Shown here: positions 45,805-56,184 of the stretch, one piece after another | How positions within the stretch are numbered: position 1 is the first letter of the stretch | Layout of the letters: each line of letters starts with the position of its first letter | Origin: Eurosta solidaginis | Taxonomy: Eukaryota > Arthropoda > Insecta > Diptera > Tephritidae | Length of the DNA: 64,000 nucleotides | Direction: 5' to 3' | Assembly (NCBI RefSeq): GCF_040869045.1 | Contig: NC_090319.1 | Coordinates: 62,592,779-62,656,778, forward strand | Made by a program: the position numbers and the translations under genes | The notes under the pieces: generated by a model | What the model was told of the DNA's origin: nothing | What the model saw: the letters and a program-made list of their open reading frames with translations, nothing else | Database searches by the model: none

Positions 45805-47425
45805 TATGCATGTATTCAGAACCGGCCTAACCAGCCTTTCTCGGATATCTGGTTATCCAGCCAGATACTTGCCAATATAATTTTTCGATTTAGGGTTTCC
45901 GTATTCTCCAACGATCCAAAAAAGCGAAAATTCTCGACTCAGTGATGATAGCTTTCACGCGGAGTTTGAATTTGCCAATATATCGCCGCGATGGTATTAT
46001 TAGAGAAACCCAGCTCGACGCGCATCCGTTGTACTTATTGGAAGGTACTTATTTATGAAATCCACAGTTCTAGGTTGATTTCATGACGATTTTCTCATCA
46101 GCTCTCGATACATTTCTTGTAAACTACAATCTATTAGTATATATGAGCAATTCCCTCGGTTTTTTTGCGTGTCACAAAATATATGCGCCATTTTATTTAT
46201 TTTATATAAAGGCTGCACAACAGAGCACTTTAAAGGCAGATTTAAGATTAATAATATATACGTATCAAATAAAATTATTTAATAATAACACAAAAGTATA
46301 TAGTGAAAAATCAATTACCTTAGTGGAAGACTCATTCAGTCAACGTGAGGTCTTCATGGGCCAGCCAGTTCAACCTAGTGGAAGATAAGTCCTTGAACTC
46401 CTGTAGAGCGTGCGAAACGGGTACATTTTTTTTAGATCTGCTGCTATCAACGTGAAATGAAAAGCTTATTCGCTTTAAAAAAAAGGGGGAAATCAACTTT
46501 GCTATTAACAATATAATTAATTCTCTTATACAGGGAGCTTAGGTTAATTAGCTGTATATGTGACTAGTATGATGGAAACGAATTCTAAAACTACAACGAC
46601 CGCATTGTGTGTTTTAATAAATATAACCCTTTCAATCCTATTAACCGATTGTTGATCCTAAGGTCTCCAGATAATGAACGCATATAACAAGTGTGAGCGA
46701 AGCAGGGATATGTGAAGAAGCTTCAGAGTGCACGAATCTGCAAACTCTGTACTACTTTCAGAGTTTTCTACAACCCAGCTTACCTGCAGCAACCCGCGTC
46801 AACCATCTTTTCTCCTGAAAGGAATTCAGATGTCTGGCGTTGAATTATTGAGTGTTGCACCTTTCTTTGTCAACTCATAATGTTTTCTTTCATACTATAC
46901 CTTCTATTTTCGGGCAATTTGCAGCCTACGCGAATTCTATTGTACGACTGTTTGCCCTTCAGAATACATCTTGAAAAAAGCTATAATAGCTGTGTTTTTT
47001 TTCATATCTATATACGTTTACGCTTAAACTTTATATGGACTGCTAAGCGACAAACTTTAAATACACCTCTGAAATTGCTATACATAAATTTAGTACTACT
47101 AAATTTCAATACGCATTATTTATTTATTTATTTATACTCAGATATTTATACTCAGATGTAACTGAAATATGTGTCATGTTTCACTCTCTGCACTAATTCT
47201 ATGTATTCTATGCGCGTCCACTATTTATCACAACTGATTCAGCTATATGTTATACACGGAAATACAACAGAGGGTTGTGTCTCCGTTTTTCGGTACACCC
47301 TGTGCTGTAGCTAGTTGTTTAGCCACTGCCGCTATATGGATCTCCTAAGCATTATCTTAGCGAGGGTAGGCGTTTTTTTTTTTTTCATGCGTAAACGAAA
47401 CGTATCCGCGTGTAAAAAAAAACAC
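45805..47425. other. Non-coding stretch
   Basis: Frames at 46083-46388 and 46880-47161 are AT-driven and without motif. The text just before 47428 is T- and A-tract rich. No host gene feature seen. Confidence 0.4.
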
Positions 47426-47427
47426 GG

Positions 47428-47760
47428 CTAATATCAGTGAAGACCTGTCAGCCGTATCTAGTTGGGCTACGGACAATGGGCGGTTACTTAACTGTAGTAA
47501 AACCTACGTTCTACATACCGATACCTATAAATAATGTAAACCTTAAAGTTGTTCATAAAATAAAAAGTCTAAGATTTATTGTTAATTCTAAGCTCTCGTG
47601 TAGCGATCATATTAACTCGGTAATAAGCAAAGTATATTTAACCTGGCGCAACCTGCGCAAATCTAGTCCTTACACCCCTACTGGCACTAGGCGTCAACTT
47701 GCTCTACAGCTGATACTCTCATAAATTACTTATTCTGAGCTGGTATATAGTAAGTTGGAT
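47428..47760 (+). pseudogene. Jockey-like LINE reverse transcriptase (thumb) relic
   Basis: A 95-codon frame (47437-47724) includes NNVNLKVVHKIKSLRFI and SCSDHINSVISKVYLTWRNL, matching the post-YADD region of jockey-like reverse transcriptases (VKSFKFLG-type, then DHI and RNLR words). A second frame supplies the preceding ISEDLSAVSSWATDNGRLLN, showing a frameshift near 47525. The catalytic box is not included. 5' and 3' limits are unclear. The AT-rich text to ~48250 may be its 3' UTR. Confidence 0.65.
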
Positions 47761-48464
47761 ATTCACTTCGCGTGAAGTCCAGGTTTTGATGAATAACGTC
47801 ACTCTAAACAAAGGCAACCATAAACAATTGCTTTACGCACATTTTGGAAATCAAATTGCAGAGATATGAAAATAATGGCCAGCTACTACTACTGCTAATA
47901 CTATTACTATTCTCTTTCCTTTGTTTGCTATTTCCTACTTTCAGTTCTAACTGTAGTCTCCTATTTATTTTTATTTATCAATTTATTTTATACTTTAATT
48001 ATGGCCTCCTCTGAATTCGATTATTTTATCCATTTCATACATACATTTGTACACTTATGTATACCTTGCTGTTTTTTCACTGTTTTATCTTTCCCTTTTA
48101 ATTTAATTATTATAATTATATTAAGTATTTCTTGACACGCAATTGATTAATTAATTATATTTACTATGTTTTTGATAATTATTGTTGTACTAGAAAAGAT
48201 CCCAACATCTCATTGTACTAATATATTCTTTAACAAATACAAATTTAAATACAAATTAACGCCTTTCCGTCTGGCTATCAATATATAGATTGACGCGTCG
48301 GAAGCTGAATCATGCTTCCTATGCGATTCTTGCTGCTTTCGTCACAACTACCAAACAAAAGGGTACCAACTGATTTTATAGTTCTTAGCTGTACCACTAA
48401 CAACTTTCACAGCTTTCATTGCGCAAGTATATATCACAGTTCCTACTCTACCATGTTAGTTAAT

Positions 48465-48808
48465 CCCTGCAAAAATCGTTGGACCATGTGGTCCACTTGA
48501 GTACTTACCATTATACTCCACTGTAATGCAGCAATGGACCAACTCATGTTCCTACACGAACATATTGTAAGCCGATCATTGCTCGTTTTTAACGATTATA
48601 ACTCTACACGATGTTTATTGGACTGTGGGTACTCCATGGATTACTCTGATGTAATGCGGAACTGGAGTATATGGTCCAGTTCTAGGACATCGCAATGTTA
48701 ATTGGACCATATTTTTTGTATGGATTGTGGTTAATTTTGGAGCAGTCGGTTGGTCCATAGCGAGTACTCCATACATGCATGCATGGAGTACTCGCGATTT
48801 TTGCAGGG
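48465..48808. mobile_element. TIR element, CCCTGCAAAAATCG family
   Basis: CCCTGCAAAAATCG at the left and CGATTTTTGCAGGG at the right are perfect 14-bp inverted ends, bounding 344 bp. The interior is full of GAGTACTCC / GGTCCA words in both orientations, including the hairpin GCGAGTACTCCAT / ATGGAGTACTCGC at 48760-48795. There is no transposase frame. It shares its end with the element at 17322. Confidence 0.7.
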
Positions 48809-48819
48809 ATATAGCTCTT

Positions 48820-49700
48820 AACACCTTGCTACTCGTAGGTCCAAGCGCTGCGCTATTCTTATCACATTGGATCTCTTTATCGCGTTTACTAACTAGGCCA
48901 CACTTTATGAAAACGTAGTCACTTACTAATGATACATATCTAAGTAACTCATTGTTACCATATTCGAGGATCTACTGTATACACCCATAGCAATAACAAC
49001 AACTTTAACAGCCACCACACATAAAATTAACATCTTTAAAAGCAAAATTGCCACCTTCTCCCACCCAACCAACTAACGAACAAATAATACAAACAAAACC
49101 AATAAAAAAGAGACATAACACAACACCAAATGCTCATCTCACCGGCAAATTGCCGAAAAATAAATAACGAACAGCGGCAGGCGCATACGAACAAATTTAC
49201 CAGCAACCCACCGACAGCTTTAACAGACAGCAACCAGCTGCCGCTGACTCTAACTTAGCCGGCTAAACATAGCAACCAAACATTCAGCTGCACACAAGCG
49301 AATTTCAAAACGCGCGCTCGGGCAGTAAAAGTCAAGAAGCCGATAATAGGCGAACAAACAGCAGCCAAACAAGCGGGCAACTACAAAATAACAGCAGCGC
49401 GTTCAGAGAGCGCGCTGTTTGTTGAAGCAGACAAATTGTGATGCGTATTCGTATCTACATATGAACAAGCACGCATGCAAGCATAAACACACACGCGCGC
49501 GTGGTAGCTCAGCAATTGACAAGCGCCCAACAGTGCGAGAGATGCAGGCGAACAAACAAAATTTATATGTACATTGATAAAGTTCGCGGTGTGCGCGTAT
49601 TTGTGGAGCAATCGCCCAGCGCTGGGCATGAAACACGCGCGGGTGTGTGTTTAGTTGTGATGAGCGTTTGCCGCATTGGCATAGCTCGCCGCTTGGCAAT
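48820..49700. other. Leader- or upstream-like region, no gene called
   Basis: CA-rich plus-strand sequence with (CAACAA)-like words, and a hairpin CAGCGCG / CGCGCTG near 49396-49418. The region becomes more GC-rich toward 49700. Frames on the minus strand (65-98 codons) have no motif. It may contain upstream control DNA for the promoter candidate that follows. Confidence 0.35.
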
Positions 49701-49703
49701 TCA

Positions 49704-49737
49704 TCAGTATGCCGACGCGTTCCAAGCGATACGGTGC
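49704..49737 (+). promoter_or_regulatory. TATA-less core promoter candidate (Inr-MTE-DPE)
   Basis: TCAGTA at 49704-49709 fits the fly initiator. Taking A at 49706 as +1, the bases at +18 to +29 (CAAGCGATACGG) match the MTE consensus at 9 of 12 positions, and +28 to +32 (GGTGC) match the DPE at 4 of 5. The strict spacing is what makes this worth noting. It would drive plus-strand transcription into the leader-like stretch. Confidence 0.4.
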
Positions 49738-51188
49738 GTTTAAAAAGTAAATATTTCGAAAAAAGGCAACAGTGATAGCAGCACTAGAAGCAGCAACAAC
49801 AAATTTAGTTGAAGAATAAAAAAATTGACGACAAACGCATTGCCACTCAGAGACAACAAAGTCAAGTCAAGAAGTTGAAGTCAAAAAACTTATTCAAGTC
49901 AAAGTCGATAAGAAACAAAAAATAAACGAGGGCAGCTACAAAATAGGGCTATTGTTGTAAAATTAGGCGCCAATTGCAACAATTTTTAGTGCAAATATAT
50001 TGTATGTGTGTGTGTGTGAATCTAAGGCAAACGAATTGAAAAATTGAAATGATTAAAAGAAAATCATAAGTTATAAAATTTTGAAATTTAAAAAATTGTT
50101 TTCGTATATTTTTGGATTTTATTTGAAGAGTCTCAACTAGCAAGCGTTTTTGCTTTTTTCATCTCATTTGTGAATTTTTATTGAAAATTTGTGACAAACT
50201 TAAACGTCTTGCTCTAGCGCCAGTGCAATTCAATCAGAAAACACCTGAGCGTAACCAACGAACGCTTAAGCGTCGTCAAAGCGGTTAACGTGCGCGCACG
50301 CGGCTATAACGCGCTCGGAACTTAGTTGTAAGCGCGGCCGGGTTTAGGGAAACTAAGATGCTTGCGAGAGGTTGCGCAATGGAGAACAGCGGTGCAGCAA
50401 ACAAATACACGACTTACATGTGCGCTGTACAAGCGCAACAGTAAAATGTAGACGTTGAAAGTAATATTTTCAAAAGTAACGAATCAGAAGAAAACATAAT
50501 AAGTGAAGTAGTATCCAAAAAAACAAATATAAAAAAAATTGTATTAAAAAAAAAATAAAATGTATGTAGACGATTATTTTTTTTTTATTTTATTTAAAAA
50601 AGTTTTAAATTTGAAAAAAAACAACTATGAATAAATGAGTTAAATTTAAAAAATGCAATCTTTAAAAGAATGTTCATCAGAAATCGTAGCCAAAGCGAAT
50701 TTCATAAATTTTTTACTATTGATAAATTTTCACTTAGAAATTCCAAAACGATAAAAAAAAGTGCTTGAGAAAGAAATTTTAAAAATGTTGGAAAGATTAA
50801 AGATAAAACAAGTTAAGTGCAATCGTGTAACAAATATTGACAACCTAAAAATGTAAAAAAAAAAAAAAAAAACAAAAAAAAATGGAAATGGGAACTTTTT
50901 TTACATTTTAAAAATACCATTTAAAAATGTTACGCGATAAGCGTTTATGCAAAAATGCCTATAATCAAAACCATGTACAATGGAAAGTGCAACAGTTTGT
51001 GTTTGTGCATATATAAAAGTTATTTTTTTGAAAAATTATAAAAAAGAAAAATGTATTTACATAAAAGCAAAAGTCATTTCATGTTAGTTAAGTGCGACAA
51101 GAAAATACATATGCGCACACAAAAAAGCAAGCAGCATAAGAAACGCTTAGCAAAACCGAGCATTAAGCGCGCGGTGAAATAGAGAAAG
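49706..51188 (+). other. Putative non-coding first exon
   Basis: From the promoter candidate to a splice donor at 51188/51189 (GAAAG then GTGAGTGC, a strong match to the fly consensus) the plus strand has the A-rich, CAA-rich character of fly 5' leaders (AGCAGCAACAACAAATTTAG at 49790), with many short upstream ATGs and no long frame. A host gene further right would be expected to hold the coding exons. All of this is inference from composition and signals. Confidence 0.35.
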
Positions 51189-51326
51189 GTGAGTGCTTAT
51201 TTAAAAAAAAGGTTTCAAATTTTAAATATCGAAATTTTTTTTTTCATTTTGGAATTTTTCATTCATTAAAACGGCTCAAAGTTTAAAATTTTGAATAGAT
51301 TAAAGAAAGGGTAGACTATACATTAA

Positions 51327-51370
51327 GGGACCAGGGGGAGGGGATTGGGAGTGGTGGGAGGTAGTGGGGG
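51327..51370 (+). other. Potential G-quadruplex, copy 1
   Basis: Six runs of three or more G separated by short loops (GGG, GGGGG, GGGG, GGG, GGG, GGGGG) lie ~140 nt past the donor. The same block recurs at 51661-51704 in the second unit. A CCTCCT / AGGAGG hairpin follows each. Confidence 0.7.
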
Positions 51371-51660
51371 CGACTCCTCCTTTCTAAAAACATCACCCCC
51401 CACAGGAGGCTTATAGTTTGATCACAATTTAATATTAAAGTTACCAAAACAATGCAAGTAAACGCAGCATAAGAAACGCTTAGCAAAACCGAGCATTAAG
51501 CGCGCGGTGAAATAGAGAAAGGTGAGTGCTTATTTAAAAAAAAGGTTTCAAATTTTAAATATCGAAATTTTTTTTTTTCATTTTGGAATTTTTCATTCAT
51601 TAAAACGGCTCAAAGTTTAAAATTTTGAATAGATTAAAAAAAGGGTAGACTATACATTAA

Positions 51661-51704
51661 GGGACCAGGGGAAGGGGATTGGGAGTGGTGGGAGGTAGTG
51701 GGGG
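51661..51704 (+). other. Potential G-quadruplex, copy 2
   Basis: Same as copy 1 except for one G-to-A change, which shortens one G-run but leaves enough runs for a four-tract structure. Confidence 0.7.
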
Positions 51705-51873
51705 CGACTCCTCCTTTCTAAAAACATCACCCCCCACAGGAGGCTTATAGTTTGATCACAATTTAATATTAAAGTTACCAAAACAATGCAAGTAAACGCA
51801 GTGAATTGAGCGAAAATGATGCTACCAGACTTCAAAATATGTATAAATAAAAAACGACTCAATCTATTTTAAT

Positions 51874-52068
51874 CGCGCCATTTTTTATTCCAGATTTTCT
51901 ATTTTTTTTTTTAAGAAGTAAGTGAAATTTATTTAAAAAAAGCGCACAATTTTTTATTCCAAATTTTCAATGTTTTATAAAATATACGTAAATTATTTAA
52001 AAAAAAAAATAAAAAGCGCGCGATTTTTTATTCCAAATTTTCTATTTTTTCGTGAAATAAATATACGG
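51874..52068. repeat. Three degenerate ~70-bp tandem units
   Basis: GCGCCATTTTTTATTCCAGA, GCGCACAATTTTTTATTCCA and GCGCGCGATTTTTTATTCCA start near 51875, 51942 and 52015, each followed by an AATTTTC or GATTTTC word and an A-rich spacer. Confidence 0.7.
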
Positions 52069-52493
52069 AGTTGAATGAAAAAGGCCCATTTTCCTCGTTG
52101 GTTTAAAACATTTTCCATTCGTTGGTACAATTTAAAGCATCTGGTAGCACCAAGCAAGCAGGGAATTAGATAAAATGGCTGTATGCTTGTGTTCGCGGAA
52201 AGTAAACAAATAAATTATTAAATTTTACAATAATGCGTAAATTTAAACAAAAGAAAATAGTTGTTTGTGTTGTTATAAACATTATAGAGTGTACCTGTGT
52301 ATAAAATTCTTGTGAAAGTGTTCGTATGTAGATAAAAAGTGATAGTTATACCATGGAAATTTTAACTACTAAAAACTGGTAAATTGTTAAAACAAATAAA
52401 AATTACTTACTGATTCTCGTTGGGGAACTCCCTGAGAACCTATGTGCAAAATTTCAAAGGTCAAACCCCTTTGATTTACGAATAAAACCAAAT

Positions 52494-52517
52494 TGGTCCC
52501 TTAATGTATAGCCGACC
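52494..52517 (-). repeat. Inverted partner of the motif in the 333-bp units
   Basis: TGGTCCCTTAATGTATAG is the exact complement of CTATACATTAAGGGACCA at 51316-51333 and 51650-51667. With two mismatches the match extends to 24 bp (GGTAGAC / GGTCGGC). It looks like a transposon terminal repeat. Which side is the element interior is not certain. Confidence 0.7.
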
Positions 52518-52755
52518 AAAAAAAAATATATATATTTTTTAAGCAATCGCCAAGTGTTCTAAGCATACCGCACGTATTTAAATTTTCACTAGATACTGTA
52601 CACCAAGTGCAAGGATATTTACTGGCATGACTCATAATGCCTACCAATATATTTGCTAATTTCAAGTCTGTTGCGATTTTATACTTAAATTTATCAAGCT
52701 TTAATGACGTCCATAATAGTGAAACATTTTCATAATTTTCTTGAGTTGATTCAAC
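52501..52755 (-). pseudogene. Transposase-like ORF, inverted front part
   Basis: The minus-strand frame reads ENYENVSLLWTSLKLDKFKY, KIATDLKLANILVGIMSHAS, KYPCTWC and MLRTLGDCLKN. From recall this matches a repeat-encoded protein seen widely in arthropods and Hydra, in which a YPCPYC-like Cys pair and LRTLG precede the segment found here on the plus strand. No known enzyme activity can be assigned. It ends at the TIR-like motif at 52494-52517. Confidence 0.55.
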
Positions 52756-52764
52756 TATACCAAT

Positions 52765-53411
52765 GATAAAAATGTTAGAGCTTGGGAAGAAAACGGAGAA
52801 GAACATGCTCAGTTTTTTAAAATTGTGTAAACAAAACACCCTTTGATTTTGATGAAGACATTGAAATAATAGAGTTGATTCCACCTCCGGAACTTCATCT
52901 CTTACTTGGCGTTATAAATAAACTTTATGAAAGCACGTTAAAAGAACTTGAAATAGAAAGCAATGAATGGGGTAAAGAATGCCATGTAGATCGTGACCTT
53001 TACAACGGACAGTCTTCCTTTGACCGCAATTCCTGCAAAAAATTGCTTAAAAATGTAGATATTTTGAGAAGTATTTCAGAAAAACATGGTCGTAAATGTA
53101 TGAAATATCTTCAGTGTTTTCAAGCATTTGGTCTGGTAGTTAACTCTTGCTGTTCGCATAATCTAGACCCGCAATTCAAAGTGCATATTAAAAAGTTTAA
53201 AACAAGTTATGTTCATGCTGTAATTGAACACGTGTCTTACTTTTGTTCAAAACATGGAAAAGGACTCGCATTTTGGAGAGAGCAAGTTTTTGAATCTGTG
53301 CATGCAGATTTTAAAAAGACGTGGGTTAAGTACAGTGCTAAAATATCTCATCCAGAATACTCTAGTCGTTTGTTGAGAGCAGTTTGCGGATACAATAGTT
53401 GCCGTTTGTGA
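52765..53411 (+). pseudogene. Transposase-like ORF, rear part
   Basis: The ATG frame (52875-53411, 178 codons) is open upstream from 52821 (NKTPFDFDEDIEIIELIPPP), and a second frame upstream of that gives AWEENGEEHAQFFKIV, so one frameshift near 52820 separates them. The conserved order is IPPPELHLLLGVINKLYE, CHVDRDLYNG, SFDRNSCKKLLKNVD, CFQAFGLVVNSC, then HAVIEHVSYFCSKHGKGL and FESVHADFKKTW. This appears to be the C-terminal half of the same repeat-encoded protein as the minus-strand part, head to head with it. A stop at 53411 comes soon after. Confidence 0.6.
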
Positions 53412-53414
53412 TTC

Positions 53415-53835
53415 AAATAAATTGGAGAAGCTGATTAACGAACTTTTGTGGTTTCAAACAAAAATATGCATTATTTTGTAAATTTTTGCGCGGTTTCAAG
53501 TTGACAGCGTCTACCTTGATTTCTCAAACGTTTTCAATAGAGTGTAACATTATTTACTGATTTATAAGTTACCTCGTTTAGGGTTTCATTCGGCTATTTT
53601 TTTTAATGGAATCAACTTTTTTAGTCTAAGGTTGTAAGACCTACACATAATATTCGACACTCTGCAGTCCCACCTCTCACCTTCGTTTAATCTCGCCCAG
53701 TCTAATTGGGATGTCTACAGAAGTCCAAAATGATAAAAAGAGACGAAAATCACATAGAGAGTTAATGTCTTATCCAAACTTAAAGTATTTTCGCTCCCGT
53801 TTTATAGGGTCTTTTTATTTTTTATAATCTTTTCA
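53415..53835. other. Non-coding stretch
   Basis: Nothing recognised between the transposase-like relic and the family-A copy. No inverted partner of its end was found here. Confidence 0.45.
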
Positions 53836-53837
53836 CA

Positions 53838-55465
53838 TTTTTATACTCAGCTGAGCAGAGTTCACATAGTATATTAATTTTGTTCGCCTAACGGTAATCC
53901 GTAACGGCATAAACTAAACGAGATATATATAGACTTCTATATATCAAAATGATCTGGGCGAAAAAAGAAATTAATTTAGCCATGTCCGTCCGTCCGTTCG
54001 TCTGTCCGTCAACACGATAACTTGAGTAAATTTTGAGGTATGTTGTTGAAATTTGGTATGTAGGTTCCTGGGCACTCATCTCAGATCGCTATTTAAAATG
54101 AACGTAATCGGACTATAACCACGCCCACGTTTTCGATATCGAAAATTTCGAAAAACCGAAAAAGTGCGATAATTCATTACCTACCAAAGACAGATAAAGC
54201 GATGAAAGTTGGATATCATGATGAAATTTGGCAGCAACGTTACCCCTATTACTGTATGTGTGCTAAATAAAAATTAGCAATATCGGATGACGAACGCGCC
54301 CACTTAAAAAAAAAAAAATGTTTAAAGTAAAATTTTAACAAAAAATTGAATTCTTTCCAGTATATAAGTAAATTATGTCAACATTCAACTCCAGTAATGA
54401 TATGGTACAACAAATACAAAAATAAAAAAAATTTGCAAAATGAACGTGCCTCCACCCGTTTTCGTTTCATTTTTCTAGAATACTTTTAATGTCATAAGTC
54501 GAACAAAAATTAACCAATCCCTGTGATTTGGTGGGTGCATAGATTCTATGACGATAACTGTTTTCTGTGAAAATGGGCGAAATCGGTTGAAGCCACGCCC
54601 AGTTTTTATACACAGTCGACCGTCTGTCCTTACGCTCGGCCGTTAATACGATAACTTAGCAAAAATCGATACATCTTTACTAAACTTAGTTCACGTACTT
54701 ATCTGAACTCACTTTATCTTGGTATATAAAATGGCCGAAATCCGACTATGACCACGCCCACTTTTTCTATATCGAAAATTACGAAAAATGAAAAAATGTC
54801 ATAATTCTATACCAAATATGGAAAAAGGGAAGAAACAAGGTAATTGAATTGGTTTATTGACGCAAACTATAACTTTAGAAAAAACTTTGTAAAATTGGTG
54901 TGACACCTACCATATTAAGTAGACGAAAATGAAAAAGTTCGCAGGGCGCAATCAAAAGCCCTTGGAATCTTGGCAGGAATACTGTTCCTGGTATTACATA
55001 TATAAATAAATTAGCGGTACCCGACCGATGATGTTCTGGGTCACCCTGGTCCACATTTTGGTCGACATCTCGAAAACGCCTTCACATACAACTACAACCA
55101 CTCCCTTAATACATTCAATTTGATACTCGTATCGTACAAACACATTACATATTCATCCCTGGTCCACCTATATGGCGGTATCTCGAAAAGAGGTCCACCT
55201 ATAGAACTAAGGCCTACTCCCTTTTAAAATACTCATTAACGCCTTTCATTTGATTCCCATATCTTACAAACACATTCTAGAGTCACTCCTGGTCCACCTT
55301 TATGGAGATATCTCAAAAAGGCGTCCACCTATAAAACTATGGGCCACTCCCTTTTAAAATACTCTTTAATACCTTCCATGGTGATTTTCCCTTATTTTGT
55401 CTCCAAAACTCTCAGCTGAGTATGTAATGTTCGGTTACACCCGAACTTAGCCTTCCTTACTTGTT
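53838..55465 (-). mobile_element. Helentron-like repeat, family A, near full length
   Basis: On the minus strand it starts CAAGTAAGGAAGGCTAAGTT with the GTTCGGGTGTAACCGAAC hairpin and ACTCAGCTGAGAG, has about three 129-bp units, then the GTGGGCG boxes, and ends CTCAGCTGAGTATAAAAATG. On the plus strand the end shows TTTTATACTCAGCTGAGCAG at 53839. Confidence 0.8.
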
Positions 55466-55469
55466 TTGA

Positions 55470-56182
55470 TTTGAAACTACCTATAACTGCCATTTTGTTT
55501 TGTTGCTCAGTCTAATGGACCTACATTCAAGTGTACTTCGGTAATCTTCCGTCGTTATCACAAACTTTTATTTATTTATGTAATTTATTTCATCATTTGG
55601 ATCACAATTTATTCAATTAAATTTCTCTTGTCAGTCAGTATTTATCTATTTTTCGTTTTGCAAATTTTTTGCTCAATTACATAATGGCAAAATGTGTGCG
55701 ATAAAATTAAAAGCATGAGCATGTGAAAAAAAGGAGTTTGCATATATGAATGAATTTTCACGTTTAAGCGATTTTTCCTGTGTTTCGGCGTTTAGTATAT
55801 TCTGGCCTTTTAGTTTTTCTCTTGTTTTTTTTTTTTTTAATTTTTTTTATATTTTTTTTAACGAGCTGCTGCGTTAAAGCTTTTGTTATCTTCGTGTTAC
55901 CAATAGCAGGGCATCTAAAATAGTGTTATTGTTTGACGTTACGAACTCGTGCAAGTCTTTTTTTTGTTTGTCGTCTAACTCTCACAGCTAAAGATAAATA
56001 CATTCATCGTATCTGCATTAAGATTGCCGCTGATAACTTGAGACTCACAGACAGACGACTAAGTAGGCGCTACGCTGACGTATTGTAAATATTTTTGTGC
56101 TGATATCTATAGATGTATGTCTTTCGAGTACATATTTAGTGCATGAGTTATGCAATTAAAATTTTTGTAAATTGAAAAAAAA
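55470..56182. other. Non-coding stretch
   Basis: T-tracts near 55830-55860. A slightly less AT-rich segment at 55990-56080. No signal strong enough to call. Confidence 0.45.
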
Positions 56183-56184
56183 AA

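Larger units (their letters stand above)
51131..51797 (+). repeat. 333-bp tandem duplication covering the splice donor
   Basis: Unit 1 is 51131-51463 and unit 2 is 51464-51797. They differ by two substitutions (AAAGAAAGGG/AAAAAAAGGG and GGGGGAGGGG/GGGGAAGGGG) and one T in a T-tract, about 99% identity, so the duplication is recent or kept uniform. A third partial start (GCAG) follows at 51798. Each unit holds the AAAG-GTGAGT donor (51188 and 51521), a G-rich block and the CTATACATTAAGGGACCA motif. Confidence 0.95.

Noticed and set aside
48615..48824. 69-codon minus-strand frame
   Set aside because: It lies inside a MITE full of inverted repeats. No motif.
50303..50330. TATA box plus initiator (GGCTATAACG and TTAGTTG)
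   Set aside because: The distance from TATA to the start site is about 19 bp, too short for a normal TATA promoter.
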